Shown: positions 19,430-27,605 of the stretch, in pieces
Position numbering within the stretch: the first letter of the stretch is position 1
Layout of the letters: every line of letters starts with the position of its first letter
Source of the DNA: Aquirufa beregesia
GTDB lineage: Bacteria; Bacteroidota; Bacteroidia; Cytophagales; Spirosomataceae
Length of the DNA stretch: 64,000 bases
Assembly (NCBI RefSeq): GCF_011090385.1
Contig: NZ_SEWW01000003.1
Location: 62,001-126,000, forward strand
Direction of reading: 5' to 3'
Made by a program: the position numbers and the translations under genes
The notes under the pieces: generated by a model
Told to the model about the DNA's origin: nothing
The model's database searches: none
Seen by the model: only the letters and a program-made list of their open reading frames with translations

Positions 19430-20722
19430 TTATACATAAAGTGGGAATTGCTTCATCCACTGATTTACTTCTGTTTTAACTTGTGCTAATACCGTCTCGT
19501 TTTCATGGTTCATCAAAGCGCGATCCACTAAATCCACGATTTGTTCCATTTCTGTTTCTTTCAAACCACGGGTCGTCATCGCTGCTGTGCCTACACGCAT
19601 ACCTGAAGTAACAAATGGGGATTTATCATCAAACGGCACCATGTTTTTATTGATGGTAATGTCTGATTTAATCAAGGTGTTTTCGGCTAATTTACCCGTT
19701 AATCCTTTAGGGCGTAAGTCGATCAACATCAAGTGGTTATCGGTCCCACCTGAAATAATGTCATATCCTTTGGCTAAAAAGGCTTTCGCCATAGCTTGAG
19801 CATTACTTTGAACTTGTTTGGCATAAGCCTCAAATGTAGGAGTTAATGCTTCACCAAAAGCAATGGCTTTAGCCGCAATAACATGCTCTAAAGGACCACC
19901 TTGGGTTCCAGGGAAAACCGCACCATCCAAACATGCTGACATTGTTTTTAAATCACCTTTCAATGTTTTGAATCCAAATGGGTTTTCAAAATCATTTCCC
20001 ATCATGATCAAACCTCCACGAGGCCCACGTAGTGTTTTGTGGGTGGTAGTTGTAACAATATGGCAATGTTGCATAGGGTCATTCAATAAACCTTTAGCAA
20101 TCAAAGCGGATGGATGTGAAATATCAGCTAATAATATGGCGCCAACTTGGTCAGCGATGGCTCTTAAGCGAGCATAATCCCAATCACGAGAATAAGCGGA
20201 AGCACCACAAATGATTAATCTTGGCTTTTCTTTGGCCGCAGTAGCTTCTACTTTGTCCCAATCGATTAAACCTGTTTCTTTTTCTACTCCATAAAAAAAT
20301 GCTTGAAAGTATTTTCCAGAGAAGTTAACCGGAGAACCATGGGATAAGTGGCCACCATGAGAAAGGTCAAATCCTAAAATCTTGTCGCCAGGGTTTAAAA
20401 ACGACAAAAACACTGCCGCATTCGCTTGAGCACCCGAGTGAGGTTGTACGTTAGCCCAAGTAGCTCCAAATAATTTCTTGGCACGCTCTATAGCTAAAGT
20501 TTCTACTTCATCCACCACTTCACAACCACCATAATAACGTTTTCCTGGAAGTCCTTCTGCGTATTTATTCGTCAAAACGCTTCCTTGAGCCTCCATAACT
20601 TGAGGAGAAGTGAAGTTTTCAGATGCGATTAACTCGATACCGAATTCCTGACGGTGTGCTTCTTGACTAATCAATGAAAAAATTTCGTTATCGCGCTGTT
20701 GTGGGAATGTGCTTGCAGCCAT
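19430..20722 (-). CDS. glyA: Serine hydroxymethyltransferase
   Basis: GlyA interconverts serine and glycine with transfer of a one-carbon unit to tetrahydrofolate in the cytoplasm. The PLP lysine lies in [14 protein letters not shown]. Other hallmarks are [15 protein letters not shown] near the N-terminus and the [14 protein letters not shown] cofactor segment. I chose ATG at 20722 ([15 protein letters not shown], 430 residues). A longer frame from 20761 would add 13 residues that no family member needs. It heads the operon glyA-tatC-ABC-F-VF530 with a 9-nt gap to tatC. Confidence 0.97.
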   Translation of the reverse strand: MAASTFPQQRDNEIFSLISQEAHRQEFGIELIASENFTSPQVMEAQGSVLTNKYAEGLPGKRYYGGCEVVDEVETLAIERAKKLFGATWANVQPHSGAQANAAVFLSFLNPGDKILGFDLSHGGHLSHGSPVNFSGKYFQAFFYGVEKETGLIDWDKVEATAAKEKPRLIICGASAYSRDWDYARLRAIADQVGAILLADISHPSALIAKGLLNDPMQHCHIVTTTTHKTLRGPRGGLIMMGNDFENPFGFKTLKGDLKTMSACLDGAVFPGTQGGPLEHVIAAKAIAFGEALTPTFEAYAKQVQSNAQAMAKAFLAKGYDIISGGTDNHLMLIDLRPKGLTGKLAENTLIKSDITINKNMVPFDDKSPFVTSGMRVGTAAMTTRGLKETEMEQIVDLVDRALMNHENETVLAQVKTEVNQWMKQFPLYV

Positions 20723-20885
20723 GGATATGTATTGTTCGTATTTACGTGAGAATGGGCACAAAATTACGTTTTTTTATCCGAATAGAAAAACCAATTGATA
20801 GCCTTTTCCGTTCAGTAGATTTGTCATAGATATCCACTAAATTGTTTAATTTTGAAAATTATTTCACTCTCACGAACTAGATGTA

Positions 20886-20904
20886 TACCAAACGACGTTT
20901 GGTA
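20886..20904. promoter_or_regulatory. 19-bp perfect palindrome, operator-like, upstream of dsbD-like gene
   Basis: TACCAAACGACGTTTGGTA is a perfect palindrome around a central A. It sits 17 nt before the start codon, so a bound repressor would block transcription or translation initiation of the DsbD-like gene. The form CAAAC-N3-GTTTG resembles sites of TetR-family repressors, but no such regulator is adjacent. Confidence 0.5.
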
Positions 20905-20921
20905 ATGAAAATATTGAACTT

Positions 20922-22895
20922 ATGAAATACAAATTACTCATCCTAAGCTTGTTTCTTTTTGTGCTTAGCCCGGTGCTAGCACAAAAATTGGCTCCAGCTA
21001 AATGGTCTTGGACTTTAGAACCTGCTAAGCCTTCAGTAGGTCAAGAAGCTGAAATTGTATTTCAAGTTAAAATAGAAAAAGGCTGGTATTTATATTCTTC
21101 TGATTTTGATAAAGAATTAGGTCCTGTCGTTACTACAGTTACTATCAAAAATCCAGTTGGGTTTGAGTTAGTGGGCGGTTTAAAAGCAATTAATCCTCAT
21201 TCTAAATTTGATAAAGAGATTTGGAATGGAACCTATACCTATTTTACGGAAAAGGGGGAATTCAGACAGAAAATTAAAATAAATGCTGAAAATTGGAAGA
21301 TTGAAGGGATTTATGATTCTCAAGCATGTTCCAATGAAAGTGGTCTTTGTGTACCCGTCAAGGGGCCCTTCGTGATAGCAAGTTCTGCTGCGGCCTCGGA
21401 TGTAATGACAGACGAAGCAAAAAAAAAAATCCTTGAACCAAGTTTTGAAGCCAATGCTAGTCCAGTAGCTCCTTCAGAATCCTTGTGGCAATTTTTTTGG
21501 ATTGCCATGGGTGCAGGTCTTTTGGCTTTATTAACGCCCTGTGTCTATCCCTTGATTCCCATGACGGTGAGTTTTTTCACCAAGCAGAAAGGGGGTAAAG
21601 GTTTAGCCTTTTTATATGGGTCCTTCATCGTTTTGATTTATGTGTTTTTTGGGACTTTATTAGCCTTTTTTGCAGGAGCTAGTTTTGCCAATTTTCTAAG
21701 TACCCACTGGATTCCGAACCTCTTGTTTTTTGTCATTTTTATCTTTTTTGGAATCTCCTTTTTAGGGGCCTTCGAAATCGTATTGCCATCCGGAATGGTT
21801 AATTCCGTGGATGCTAAGTCAGACAAAGGCGGGATTATCGGTGTCTTTTTTATGGCGTTCACCTTGGTATTGGTATCATTTTCATGTACAGGCCCATTAG
21901 CAGGGAGTATTTTGATTGCCGCATCTCAAGGGGCCTTTGTGAAGCCCATCATTGGGATGTTGGGATTTTCTCTGGCCTTTGCTATTCCATTTACTTTATT
22001 TGCTATTTTCCCTGGATTCATGCAAAAATTACCTAAATCAGGAAATTGGATGAATGAGGTGAAGGTGGTGTTGGGTTTTTTAGAAATAGCTTTAGCCTTT
22101 AAATTTTTAAGTGTGGCGGATCAAGTGTATCACTGGCATTTATTAGATAGAGAGATTTTCTTGGCTATTTGGATTGCTATTTTTGGTGCTTTAACCTTAT
22201 ATCTTTTTGGCAAAATTTCCCTGCCTCATGATGGGCCCGCAGGGAAGCTATCGATCCCTAGAACTTTATTTGCTACGACGATCCTGGCCTTTGTGGTGTA
22301 TTTAATTCCAGGTATGTTTGGTGCTCCTTTGAAAGGTTTATCTGGCTGGTTACCGCCATTGAGTAGCCAAGATTTTAAAGGAAATTCAGGAGAAGTAAGC
22401 ATCAAACCGGGCTCCACAGGAGCGGTTAAATACGGTGATTTTTTAGAGTTGCCTCTGGGTTTGACGGGCTTTTTTGATTATCAGGAAGCTAAAGCTTATG
22501 CTATACAAGTAGGAAAACCTTTGTTCATTGATTTTACGGGTCACGGATGTGTGAACTGTCGTAAAATGGAAGAATATGTCTGGTCTGATCCCAAAGTATT
22601 GAAGCGATTGCAAGAAGAATATGTGATTGTGGCCTTGTATTGTGATGATAAAACAGAATTACCAGCTGACCAATGGTATGTTTCTAAAATAGATGGACAA
22701 GAAAAAAATACACTAGGAGACCAGAATTTGGATTTTCAGATTAGTCGATTTAATTCCAATGCACAGCCTCATTATGTCTTACTGGATCCTCGTAAAGAGG
22801 GGGCACCTATGGTGGCTCCAGTAGCTTTTGACGCTAACGTAGATCATTTTGTGGAGTTTTTGGATAAGGGTGTGCGTCAATATAAAATGAACTAA
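20922..22895 (+). CDS. dsbD: DsbD-family thiol:disulfide interchange protein
   Basis: A 657-residue inner-membrane electron conduit that carries reductant from cytoplasmic thioredoxin to the periplasm. A signal peptide is followed by the N-terminal DsbD-alpha domain (to about 150), whose cysteine pair is in ACSNESGLCVP. The eight-helix CcdA-like membrane domain has its two cysteines in TPCVYPLIP and SFSCTGPL. The C-terminal thioredoxin domain (about 520-657) has active site GCVNCRKME. All three redox pairs are present. It overlaps no gene but lies 2 nt before a small membrane protein with which it is surely co-transcribed. A likely client is the cytochrome c maturation pathway. A perfect palindrome lies directly upstream. 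Confidence 0.92.
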   Translation: MKYKLLILSLFLFVLSPVLAQKLAPAKWSWTLEPAKPSVGQEAEIVFQVKIEKGWYLYSSDFDKELGPVVTTVTIKNPVGFELVGGLKAINPHSKFDKEIWNGTYTYFTEKGEFRQKIKINAENWKIEGIYDSQACSNESGLCVPVKGPFVIASSAAASDVMTDEAKKKILEPSFEANASPVAPSESLWQFFWIAMGAGLLALLTPCVYPLIPMTVSFFTKQKGGKGLAFLYGSFIVLIYVFFGTLLAFFAGASFANFLSTHWIPNLLFFVIFIFFGISFLGAFEIVLPSGMVNSVDAKSDKGGIIGVFFMAFTLVLVSFSCTGPLAGSILIAASQGAFVKPIIGMLGFSLAFAIPFTLFAIFPGFMQKLPKSGNWMNEVKVVLGFLEIALAFKFLSVADQVYHWHLLDREIFLAIWIAIFGALTLYLFGKISLPHDGPAGKLSIPRTLFATTILAFVVYLIPGMFGAPLKGLSGWLPPLSSQDFKGNSGEVSIKPGSTGAVKYGDFLELPLGLTGFFDYQEAKAYAIQVGKPLFIDFTGHGCVNCRKMEEYVWSDPKVLKRLQEEYVIVALYCDDKTELPADQWYVSKIDGQEKNTLGDQNLDFQISRFNSNAQPHYVLLDPRKEGAPMVAPVAFDANVDHFVEFLDKGVRQYKMN

Positions 22896-22897
22896 GG

Positions 22898-23347
22898 ATG
22901 GATTGGTCTTCTTATTCAGCTGTCATGGCAGCTACAGCTATTAAGTTCATTGCTGGCCCCATTACGGGTTTTAGTTTAGGTCTAAGTTGGGTGGAAACGA
23001 TTCTTTTCACTTGGTTAGGCATGATGATTACAGTCAGTTTCATGATTAGCCTTGGTCAATGGTTGGTCAAGTATATTGCTAAATGGCGAAATCAAAAACC
23101 CTTGGTTTTCAGTAAACGCGCTCGATTGGCAGTTAAGATTTGGACAAAATTTGGAATCAAAGGGATTGCAGCCTGTACTCCCTTGTTTTTAACTCCTATT
23201 GGCGGAAGTTTATTGGCTCTGTCTTTTAAAGTGCCATTACCTAGGATTTTGTTTTTTATGGCCATTTCTGCCTTTTTGTGGGCGGGTATCTATACGGCCT
23301 TGATTTACCAACTGGATTTTATTCGCGATTATTTCATGGACAAATAA
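22898..23347 (+). CDS. Small polytopic membrane protein of unknown function
   Basis: A 149-residue protein with about four hydrophobic segments and a central basic loop (KWRNQKPLVFSKRARLAVK). The start ATG is 2 nt after the dsbD-like stop, so it is translated from the same message. The pattern GIKGIAACTPLFLTPIGGSLLAL resembles loosely the re-entrant regions of DedA/SNARE-associated proteins, but I do not assign it there. Coupling to a thiol-disulfide transporter suggests an envelope function. It contains one cysteine only, so it is unlikely to be a redox partner by itself. Confidence 0.75.
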   Translation: MDWSSYSAVMAATAIKFIAGPITGFSLGLSWVETILFTWLGMMITVSFMISLGQWLVKYIAKWRNQKPLVFSKRARLAVKIWTKFGIKGIAACTPLFLTPIGGSLLALSFKVPLPRILFFMAISAFLWAGIYTALIYQLDFIRDYFMDK

Positions 23348-23370
23348 AAAGCCCCCGAAATTCGGAGGCT
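23344..23370 (-). terminator. Terminator of the small lipoprotein gene
   Basis: On the minus strand, AGCCTCCGAA-TT-TCGGGGGCT forms a stem with one mismatch and is followed by TTTTTATTT. It overlaps the last codon of the plus-strand membrane-protein gene. Confidence 0.75.
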
Positions 23371-23401
23371 ATCATAAAGAAGAACAGGGAGCTAAACTTG
23401 C

Positions 23402-23635
23402 TTACTTTTTTGCACTGTATAATTTAGCACGAAGCTCGTTGGCTTTAACTTCCAATTCAGGTTTTGCTGTATAAGTTTGTTTTGTTTGTGCAGCGGCACT
23501 ATCCGGATGAACACCGTATACATAGGTATCGCCTTGACGAACATCTTTTTGTTTGATTCGATTGTTTTTTTGGTAATCGCATGAGCTCGCTAAAGCAACA
23601 ACAAGAAGGGCAGGCAATAAACTTTTCAATTTCAT
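23402..23635 (-). CDS. Small lipoprotein
   Basis: A 77-residue predicted lipoprotein. The signal peptide MKLKSLLPALLVVALASSC ends in a clear lipobox (ASSC), so the mature protein begins at Cys19 with a lipid anchor. The remainder is polar, lysine-rich and probably partly helical toward the C-terminus (ELEVKANELRAKLY). It is not recognised from a named family. It lies downstream of the M3 peptidase gene (73-nt gap) in the same direction and has its own terminator. Function is unknown. Confidence 0.75.
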   Translation of the reverse strand: MKLKSLLPALLVVALASSCDYQKNNRIKQKDVRQGDTYVYGVHPDSAAAQTKQTYTAKPELEVKANELRAKLYSAKK

Positions 23636-23708
23636 ATAGTTGTGTAAAAAATCCGATGCAAAAATAAGTCCAAAATTGGTACAAAAAAAATTTCTTTAAA
23701 TAAGCGGC

Positions 23709-25436
23709 TTAGCTTTCTTCTAAATTTTTGATTTTTTCAGCTAAAAAGCTCATTAATTCAGCAATGTAGGCTTTACTAAAATTGAATTCAATACCTGCGG
23801 CGGCATAAATTGTTTTCATCGGTTCGGTATAACCTAATTCTAAAGCTTGTAGATATTGTTCTAATGCCTGTTTCGGTTGACGGCAATAATTTCTCCAAAC
23901 TGCTAAAGCGCCCAACTGGGCAATGGCATATTCGATGTAATAAAAAGGTACTTCAAATAAGTGCAATTGTTTTTGCCAGATGTTGGTTTTAATCTCTTGC
24001 AAATCAGACCAATCCGTGATATTATCAGAGAACCGGGCTATAATCTCTAGCCATTTAGCATCTCGCTCAGCTTGACTGTGTGTTGGGTTTTCATAAATCC
24101 AGTGTTGAAAGGCATCGATGGTGGCCACCCAAGGTAACGTTTCTAAAATATCTTCTAGGTGCTTGATTTTAGCTCTTTTAGCTTCTTCAGGATTTGGGAA
24201 ATAGATATCCCAATGATCAATGGTTAATAATTCCATACTCATTGAGGCCAATTCGGCTACTTCTGATGGAACATTTCTAAAGGCATTTAAAGCTAAATCT
24301 TTGGTTACAATGGAATGTACCGCATGTCCACCTTCATGTAATAAAGTGACCATATCTCTCACTTGTCCAGCGGCATTCATGAAGATGAATGGGAAACCAC
24401 TTTCTTCTAGGGGATAATTATAACCACCAGGGTTTTTACCTTTTCGAGAGTCTAAATCAAAACGGTTTAATTTGACCATTTCTTTTAGGCAATTACCTAA
24501 GAATGGGTCTAATTCATCAAATACTTGGATGGTTTTTGTTAGTAATTCATCCGCTGTACTGAAGGGAACCAATGGCTTTCTCCCCCATGGGTCTACTGCT
24601 TTATCCCAAGGTTTTAAGGCTTCGACTTGAAGGACATCTTTTCTTTTGGCAGCTTGTTGGTTGACCATAGGTACAACTGTTTGAGCTACTGCTTCATGAA
24701 ACTCAAAACAATCGGCAGCCGTGTAGTCAAATCGGCCTAAACTGGCAAAAGAATAATCTCTAAAATTGTCAAATCCAGCATTTTGAGACACTTGATGTCT
24801 TCTCTCAATTAATTTGTTGAAAAGCTCATTTAATTCCTGCTTAATACTCAATCGTTTATTTGCTACAAGTAAATAAACCTCTTGTCTTTTATTTCGCTCG
24901 GTTGACTCCAAATAGGCATTGGCCTGCTGAAGCGTTTTTTCTTGGCCATCTATTTCCACCATCAATCCGCCAGTTAATGCGCCATATTCGGTGGATAAAT
25001 TGGATAGCTCCGTATAAAGTGGAATATTTTCTTCGCGAAATATTTCAATCGCCTTTTTCATCCCACGAAGCATGATACCATAACCATGTGACGGTAATTG
25101 ATCGGCATAGCCAGACTCAACGACTTTTTTGTTCCAAGCATCTTCGTAAATTGAAGCATTGGGCATAATGTCATTGACAAACTGCTGGTAACTTTTCTGA
25201 AGTTCCTCATTTTGGTTATCGCAAGACATTTTGATGTATCTCCAAGCAAAGTTTTCGGATAGATAGCTTTCTAATTCGGATCGACTGATACAAAATTGTT
25301 GTAATTCTTCTAGGTTTTGAATGCTCAAAGAGCTTAGTTTTTCAAAATAAGGTAATACACTATCCCAAGTACTTAGTTGGAAATTAGAAGGAAGAAAGTT
25401 TCTTTGGGGCGCTTCTACGCTGATCGTTCTACTCAT
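23709..25436 (-). CDS. M3-family oligoendopeptidase
   Basis: A 575-residue zinc metallopeptidase of family M3 (oligoendopeptidase F-like), which degrades short peptides in the cytoplasm. The zinc site HEGGHAVH lies near residue 365, and the third ligand glutamate is about 25 residues later in NVPSEVAELASMSMEL. The N-terminal helical half restricts access to the active site and is complete. No signal peptide is present. The start MSRTISVEAPQRNF is the first ATG in frame. It is divergent from the aldo/keto reductase gene, with the large palindrome at 25561 in the shared upstream region. Confidence 0.92.
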   Translation of the reverse strand: MSRTISVEAPQRNFLPSNFQLSTWDSVLPYFEKLSSLSIQNLEELQQFCISRSELESYLSENFAWRYIKMSCDNQNEELQKSYQQFVNDIMPNASIYEDAWNKKVVESGYADQLPSHGYGIMLRGMKKAIEIFREENIPLYTELSNLSTEYGALTGGLMVEIDGQEKTLQQANAYLESTERNKRQEVYLLVANKRLSIKQELNELFNKLIERRHQVSQNAGFDNFRDYSFASLGRFDYTAADCFEFHEAVAQTVVPMVNQQAAKRKDVLQVEALKPWDKAVDPWGRKPLVPFSTADELLTKTIQVFDELDPFLGNCLKEMVKLNRFDLDSRKGKNPGGYNYPLEESGFPFIFMNAAGQVRDMVTLLHEGGHAVHSIVTKDLALNAFRNVPSEVAELASMSMELLTIDHWDIYFPNPEEAKRAKIKHLEDILETLPWVATIDAFQHWIYENPTHSQAERDAKWLEIIARFSDNITDWSDLQEIKTNIWQKQLHLFEVPFYYIEYAIAQLGALAVWRNYCRQPKQALEQYLQALELGYTEPMKTIYAAAGIEFNFSKAYIAELMSFLAEKIKNLEES

Positions 25437-25560
25437 GCGAATATTTTTTTACAAAAATACGGAAGGTATTTGGCTTTTGCAGATGAAAAAATAGGTTTAT
25501 TGATAAGAAGAAATCAAATGCTTGATAAATAGGATAATATGTTGATTTGATTTTTTCTTT

Positions 25561-25593
25561 AGATTTGTCAACTTTTTAAAAGTTGACAAATCT
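25561..25593. repeat. 33-bp perfect palindrome in a divergent promoter region
   Basis: Arms AGATTTGTCAACTTTT and AAAAGTTGACAAATCT are exact reverse complements around one base. The palindrome lies between the divergent M3 peptidase and aldo/keto reductase genes, 48 nt before the latter. It could be an operator, an mRNA leader hairpin or a dispersed REP-like element. No T-run or other terminator feature follows. Confidence 0.8.
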
Positions 25594-25624
25594 AGGAGAT
25601 AAGCAAAAATAATCTAGGAGATAA
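25589..25624 (+). repeat. Two 14-bp direct repeats, 22-bp period
   Basis: AATCTAGGAGATAA occurs at 25589-25602 and at 25611-25624, about two helical turns apart. The first copy overlaps the right arm of the 33-bp palindrome. Both lie just upstream of the aldo/keto reductase start. They could be activator sites or leader elements, and each contains AGGAGAT, which resembles a ribosome-binding sequence. Confidence 0.6.
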
Positions 25625-25640
25625 CCAAGAAAATTCGAAA

Positions 25641-26456
25641 ATGAGCATACCATTTGTAACATTGAACAATGGCATTTTGATGCCACAATTAGGTGTAGGT
25701 TTATATGCACCCAAGCAGCAAGATGAGGTGAAGCAATCGGTACTGGATGCTTTAGATTTGGGTATTCGTTTGATTGATTCCGCGGCCATTTATGGCAATG
25801 AGCAGGAAGTAGGTCAGGGAATCGTTGAATCGGCTATAAAAAGGTCGGAGTTGTTCGTCACCAGTAAAGTGTGGATGGATGACATGGGTTACGATTCCAC
25901 GTTGAGAGCATTTGATAAAACGCTGAGCGATTTGGGTTTAGAATACCTAGACCTCTATTTAATTCATTGGCCTAAAGAAACCGCTAGGAAAGAAACATGG
26001 AAAGCCTTGGAAACGCTATATGAACAGAAATTATGTCGATCCATTGGCGTTTCTAATTATTATAGAAAGCACTTAGAAGAGCTATTTCTTCATGCGAATA
26101 TTTGTCCGGCGGTAAACCAGTTTGAATTGAGTCCTTTTTGCTATATGCCCGAGGAACTGGCATTTAATCAGGAAAATGATATTCAAGTGGAAGGATATGC
26201 GCCTTTAGTTCGTGGGTGGAAAAAAGAGGATGTGGTTTTGAATGAAATTGCTGCTAAATATGGTAAAAGTACTTATCAATTATTAGTTCGTTGGAATCTG
26301 GAATTAGGTGCTGTGACCATACCGAAATCGGTCAAAAGAGAGAGAATTCAAGAGAATATGGAAGTGTTTGATTTTAGTATTTCAGCAGAAGATATGCAGC
26401 AGTTGGGCCAACTGTTTGACAATACCCGAGTGGCTTGGGATCCAAGAGATTTTTGA
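25641..26456 (+). CDS. Aldo/keto reductase
   Basis: A 271-residue NADPH-dependent carbonyl reductase with the (beta/alpha)8 fold, similar in length to 2,5-diketogluconate reductases. The catalytic tetrad is visible: D46, Y51, K76 and H109 (in IDSAAIYGNE, TSKVW and LIHWP). The C-terminal NADP-phosphate motif is in TIPKSVKRERIQEN. It is a cytoplasmic single gene. Its upstream region holds a perfect palindrome and tandem repeats, which suggests specific regulation. The physiological aldehyde or ketone cannot be told from sequence. Confidence 0.92.
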   Translation: MSIPFVTLNNGILMPQLGVGLYAPKQQDEVKQSVLDALDLGIRLIDSAAIYGNEQEVGQGIVESAIKRSELFVTSKVWMDDMGYDSTLRAFDKTLSDLGLEYLDLYLIHWPKETARKETWKALETLYEQKLCRSIGVSNYYRKHLEELFLHANICPAVNQFELSPFCYMPEELAFNQENDIQVEGYAPLVRGWKKEDVVLNEIAAKYGKSTYQLLVRWNLELGAVTIPKSVKRERIQENMEVFDFSISAEDMQQLGQLFDNTRVAWDPRDF

Positions 26457-26467
26457 GGCGAAAATCA

Positions 26468-26500
26468 AACCTTGACAGCGCTGGGGGCGCTGTCAAGGTT
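26468..26500. repeat. Palindromic intergenic repeat (AACCTTGACAGCG family), copy 2
   Basis: Arms AACCTTGACAGCGC and GCGCTGTCAAGGTT are perfect reverse complements around TGGGG. It lies between two convergent genes and shares its core with the palindrome at 7176-7208. A T-run follows about 13 nt to the right. Confidence 0.78.
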
Positions 26501-26542
26501 AACGAGTAAATGATTTTTTTATTGAATCAAGAAATGGATAAA

Positions 26543-27595
26543 CTAATCTAAGTCTATAATTACACCACTAGATAAGGGGTGTGCCACGCAGGTAAGAACA
26601 TAGCCTTTTTTGATTTCATTATCCGTCAATCCATCTTCTTCATCCATCATCACCTTTCCACTTTTGCATAAGCCCATACAAGCGGTACACATACCGGCTT
26701 GACAAGAATAGGGCATATCCACATCGGCAGATAGGGCAGCCTCCAAAATTGTTTCGTTTGGTTTTACGGTGATTCGGTGTTCCTTCCCTTCGTAAATAAT
26801 CGTGATGTCCTGTTCTTTTAAGCTACCATCATCTTCTGATATTTCTTCCGTTTGCGAATTACTATGAAATAATTCTCGGTGAATATGTGCAACAGGTACA
26901 TCGAACATGCCTAAAGCTTCTTGAATCTCATCCATCATGCCCGCTGGACCACATAAATAATAATGCGCCAAGGAAATATGTAAACCAAACTCTTGTTTCA
27001 AATAATAAACCGTAGATGCTTTATTGATTCGTCCTTTTAATCCTGGCCAATTAGCCGCTGGTTGACTAATAATATGTAAAACATGAAAACGGCCAGTATA
27101 ATCCTGCTCCAATTGGTCCAATTCTTTTTTGAAAATAATTTGACTTTCATGTCTGGAGCCATAAATCAAATATACCTTAGACTGAGGTTCTGCTTTAAGC
27201 AAAGTTTTGATCATGGAAATTAAAGGCGTGATACCTGATCCCGCTCCCATAAAAACATAGGTCTTTGTCGCATTTGCTTGAGGCTCAATGTAAAAGTTGC
27301 CCATAGGCTCGATTACTTCTACATTATCTCCTACCTTGATTTGATCACACAAATAATTAGATACAGCACCCCCAGGAATCCGCTTGACGGTAATCGCTGG
27401 AGAATGATCAACCAACGGAGATGAAGATAAAGAATAGCTGCGGCGTATCTTTTTTCCATCAATTTCTGGAATAACAGTTAAAAACTGTCCTGAATGATAG
27501 CTTAGCGCCTCATGAATCGGATGCCAAAAATGTATTGTTTTGGTATCATTCGTTTCTTCAGTAATTTCTTTAACGGATAAATGCAAGAATTTCAT
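26543..27595 (-). CDS. PaaE-like NAD(P)H:ferredoxin oxidoreductase (FNR + 2Fe-2S)
   Basis: A 350-residue flavin reductase of the phenylacetyl-CoA-epoxidase-reductase type. The N-terminal FAD domain has RRSYSLSSSP, and the NAD(P) domain has GAGSGITPLISM and YLCGPAGMMD. The C-terminal plant-type ferredoxin has cysteines in SCQAGMCTACMG and LTCVAHP (CX4CX2C plus a distant Cys). I use the ATG at 27595 (MKFLHLSV), the form usual in the family. ATG 27601 is also possible. No PaaABCD subunits are nearby, so it more likely serves another oxygenase or desaturase. It is transcribed just after the GHL10 hydrolase gene. Confidence 0.88.
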   Translation of the reverse strand: MKFLHLSVKEITEETNDTKTIHFWHPIHEALSYHSGQFLTVIPEIDGKKIRRSYSLSSSPLVDHSPAITVKRIPGGAVSNYLCDQIKVGDNVEVIEPMGNFYIEPQANATKTYVFMGAGSGITPLISMIKTLLKAEPQSKVYLIYGSRHESQIIFKKELDQLEQDYTGRFHVLHIISQPAANWPGLKGRINKASTVYYLKQEFGLHISLAHYYLCGPAGMMDEIQEALGMFDVPVAHIHRELFHSNSQTEEISEDDGSLKEQDITIIYEGKEHRITVKPNETILEAALSADVDMPYSCQAGMCTACMGLCKSGKVMMDEEDGLTDNEIKKGYVLTCVAHPLSSGVIIDLD

Positions 27596-27605
27596 GTTCA
27601 TCAAT

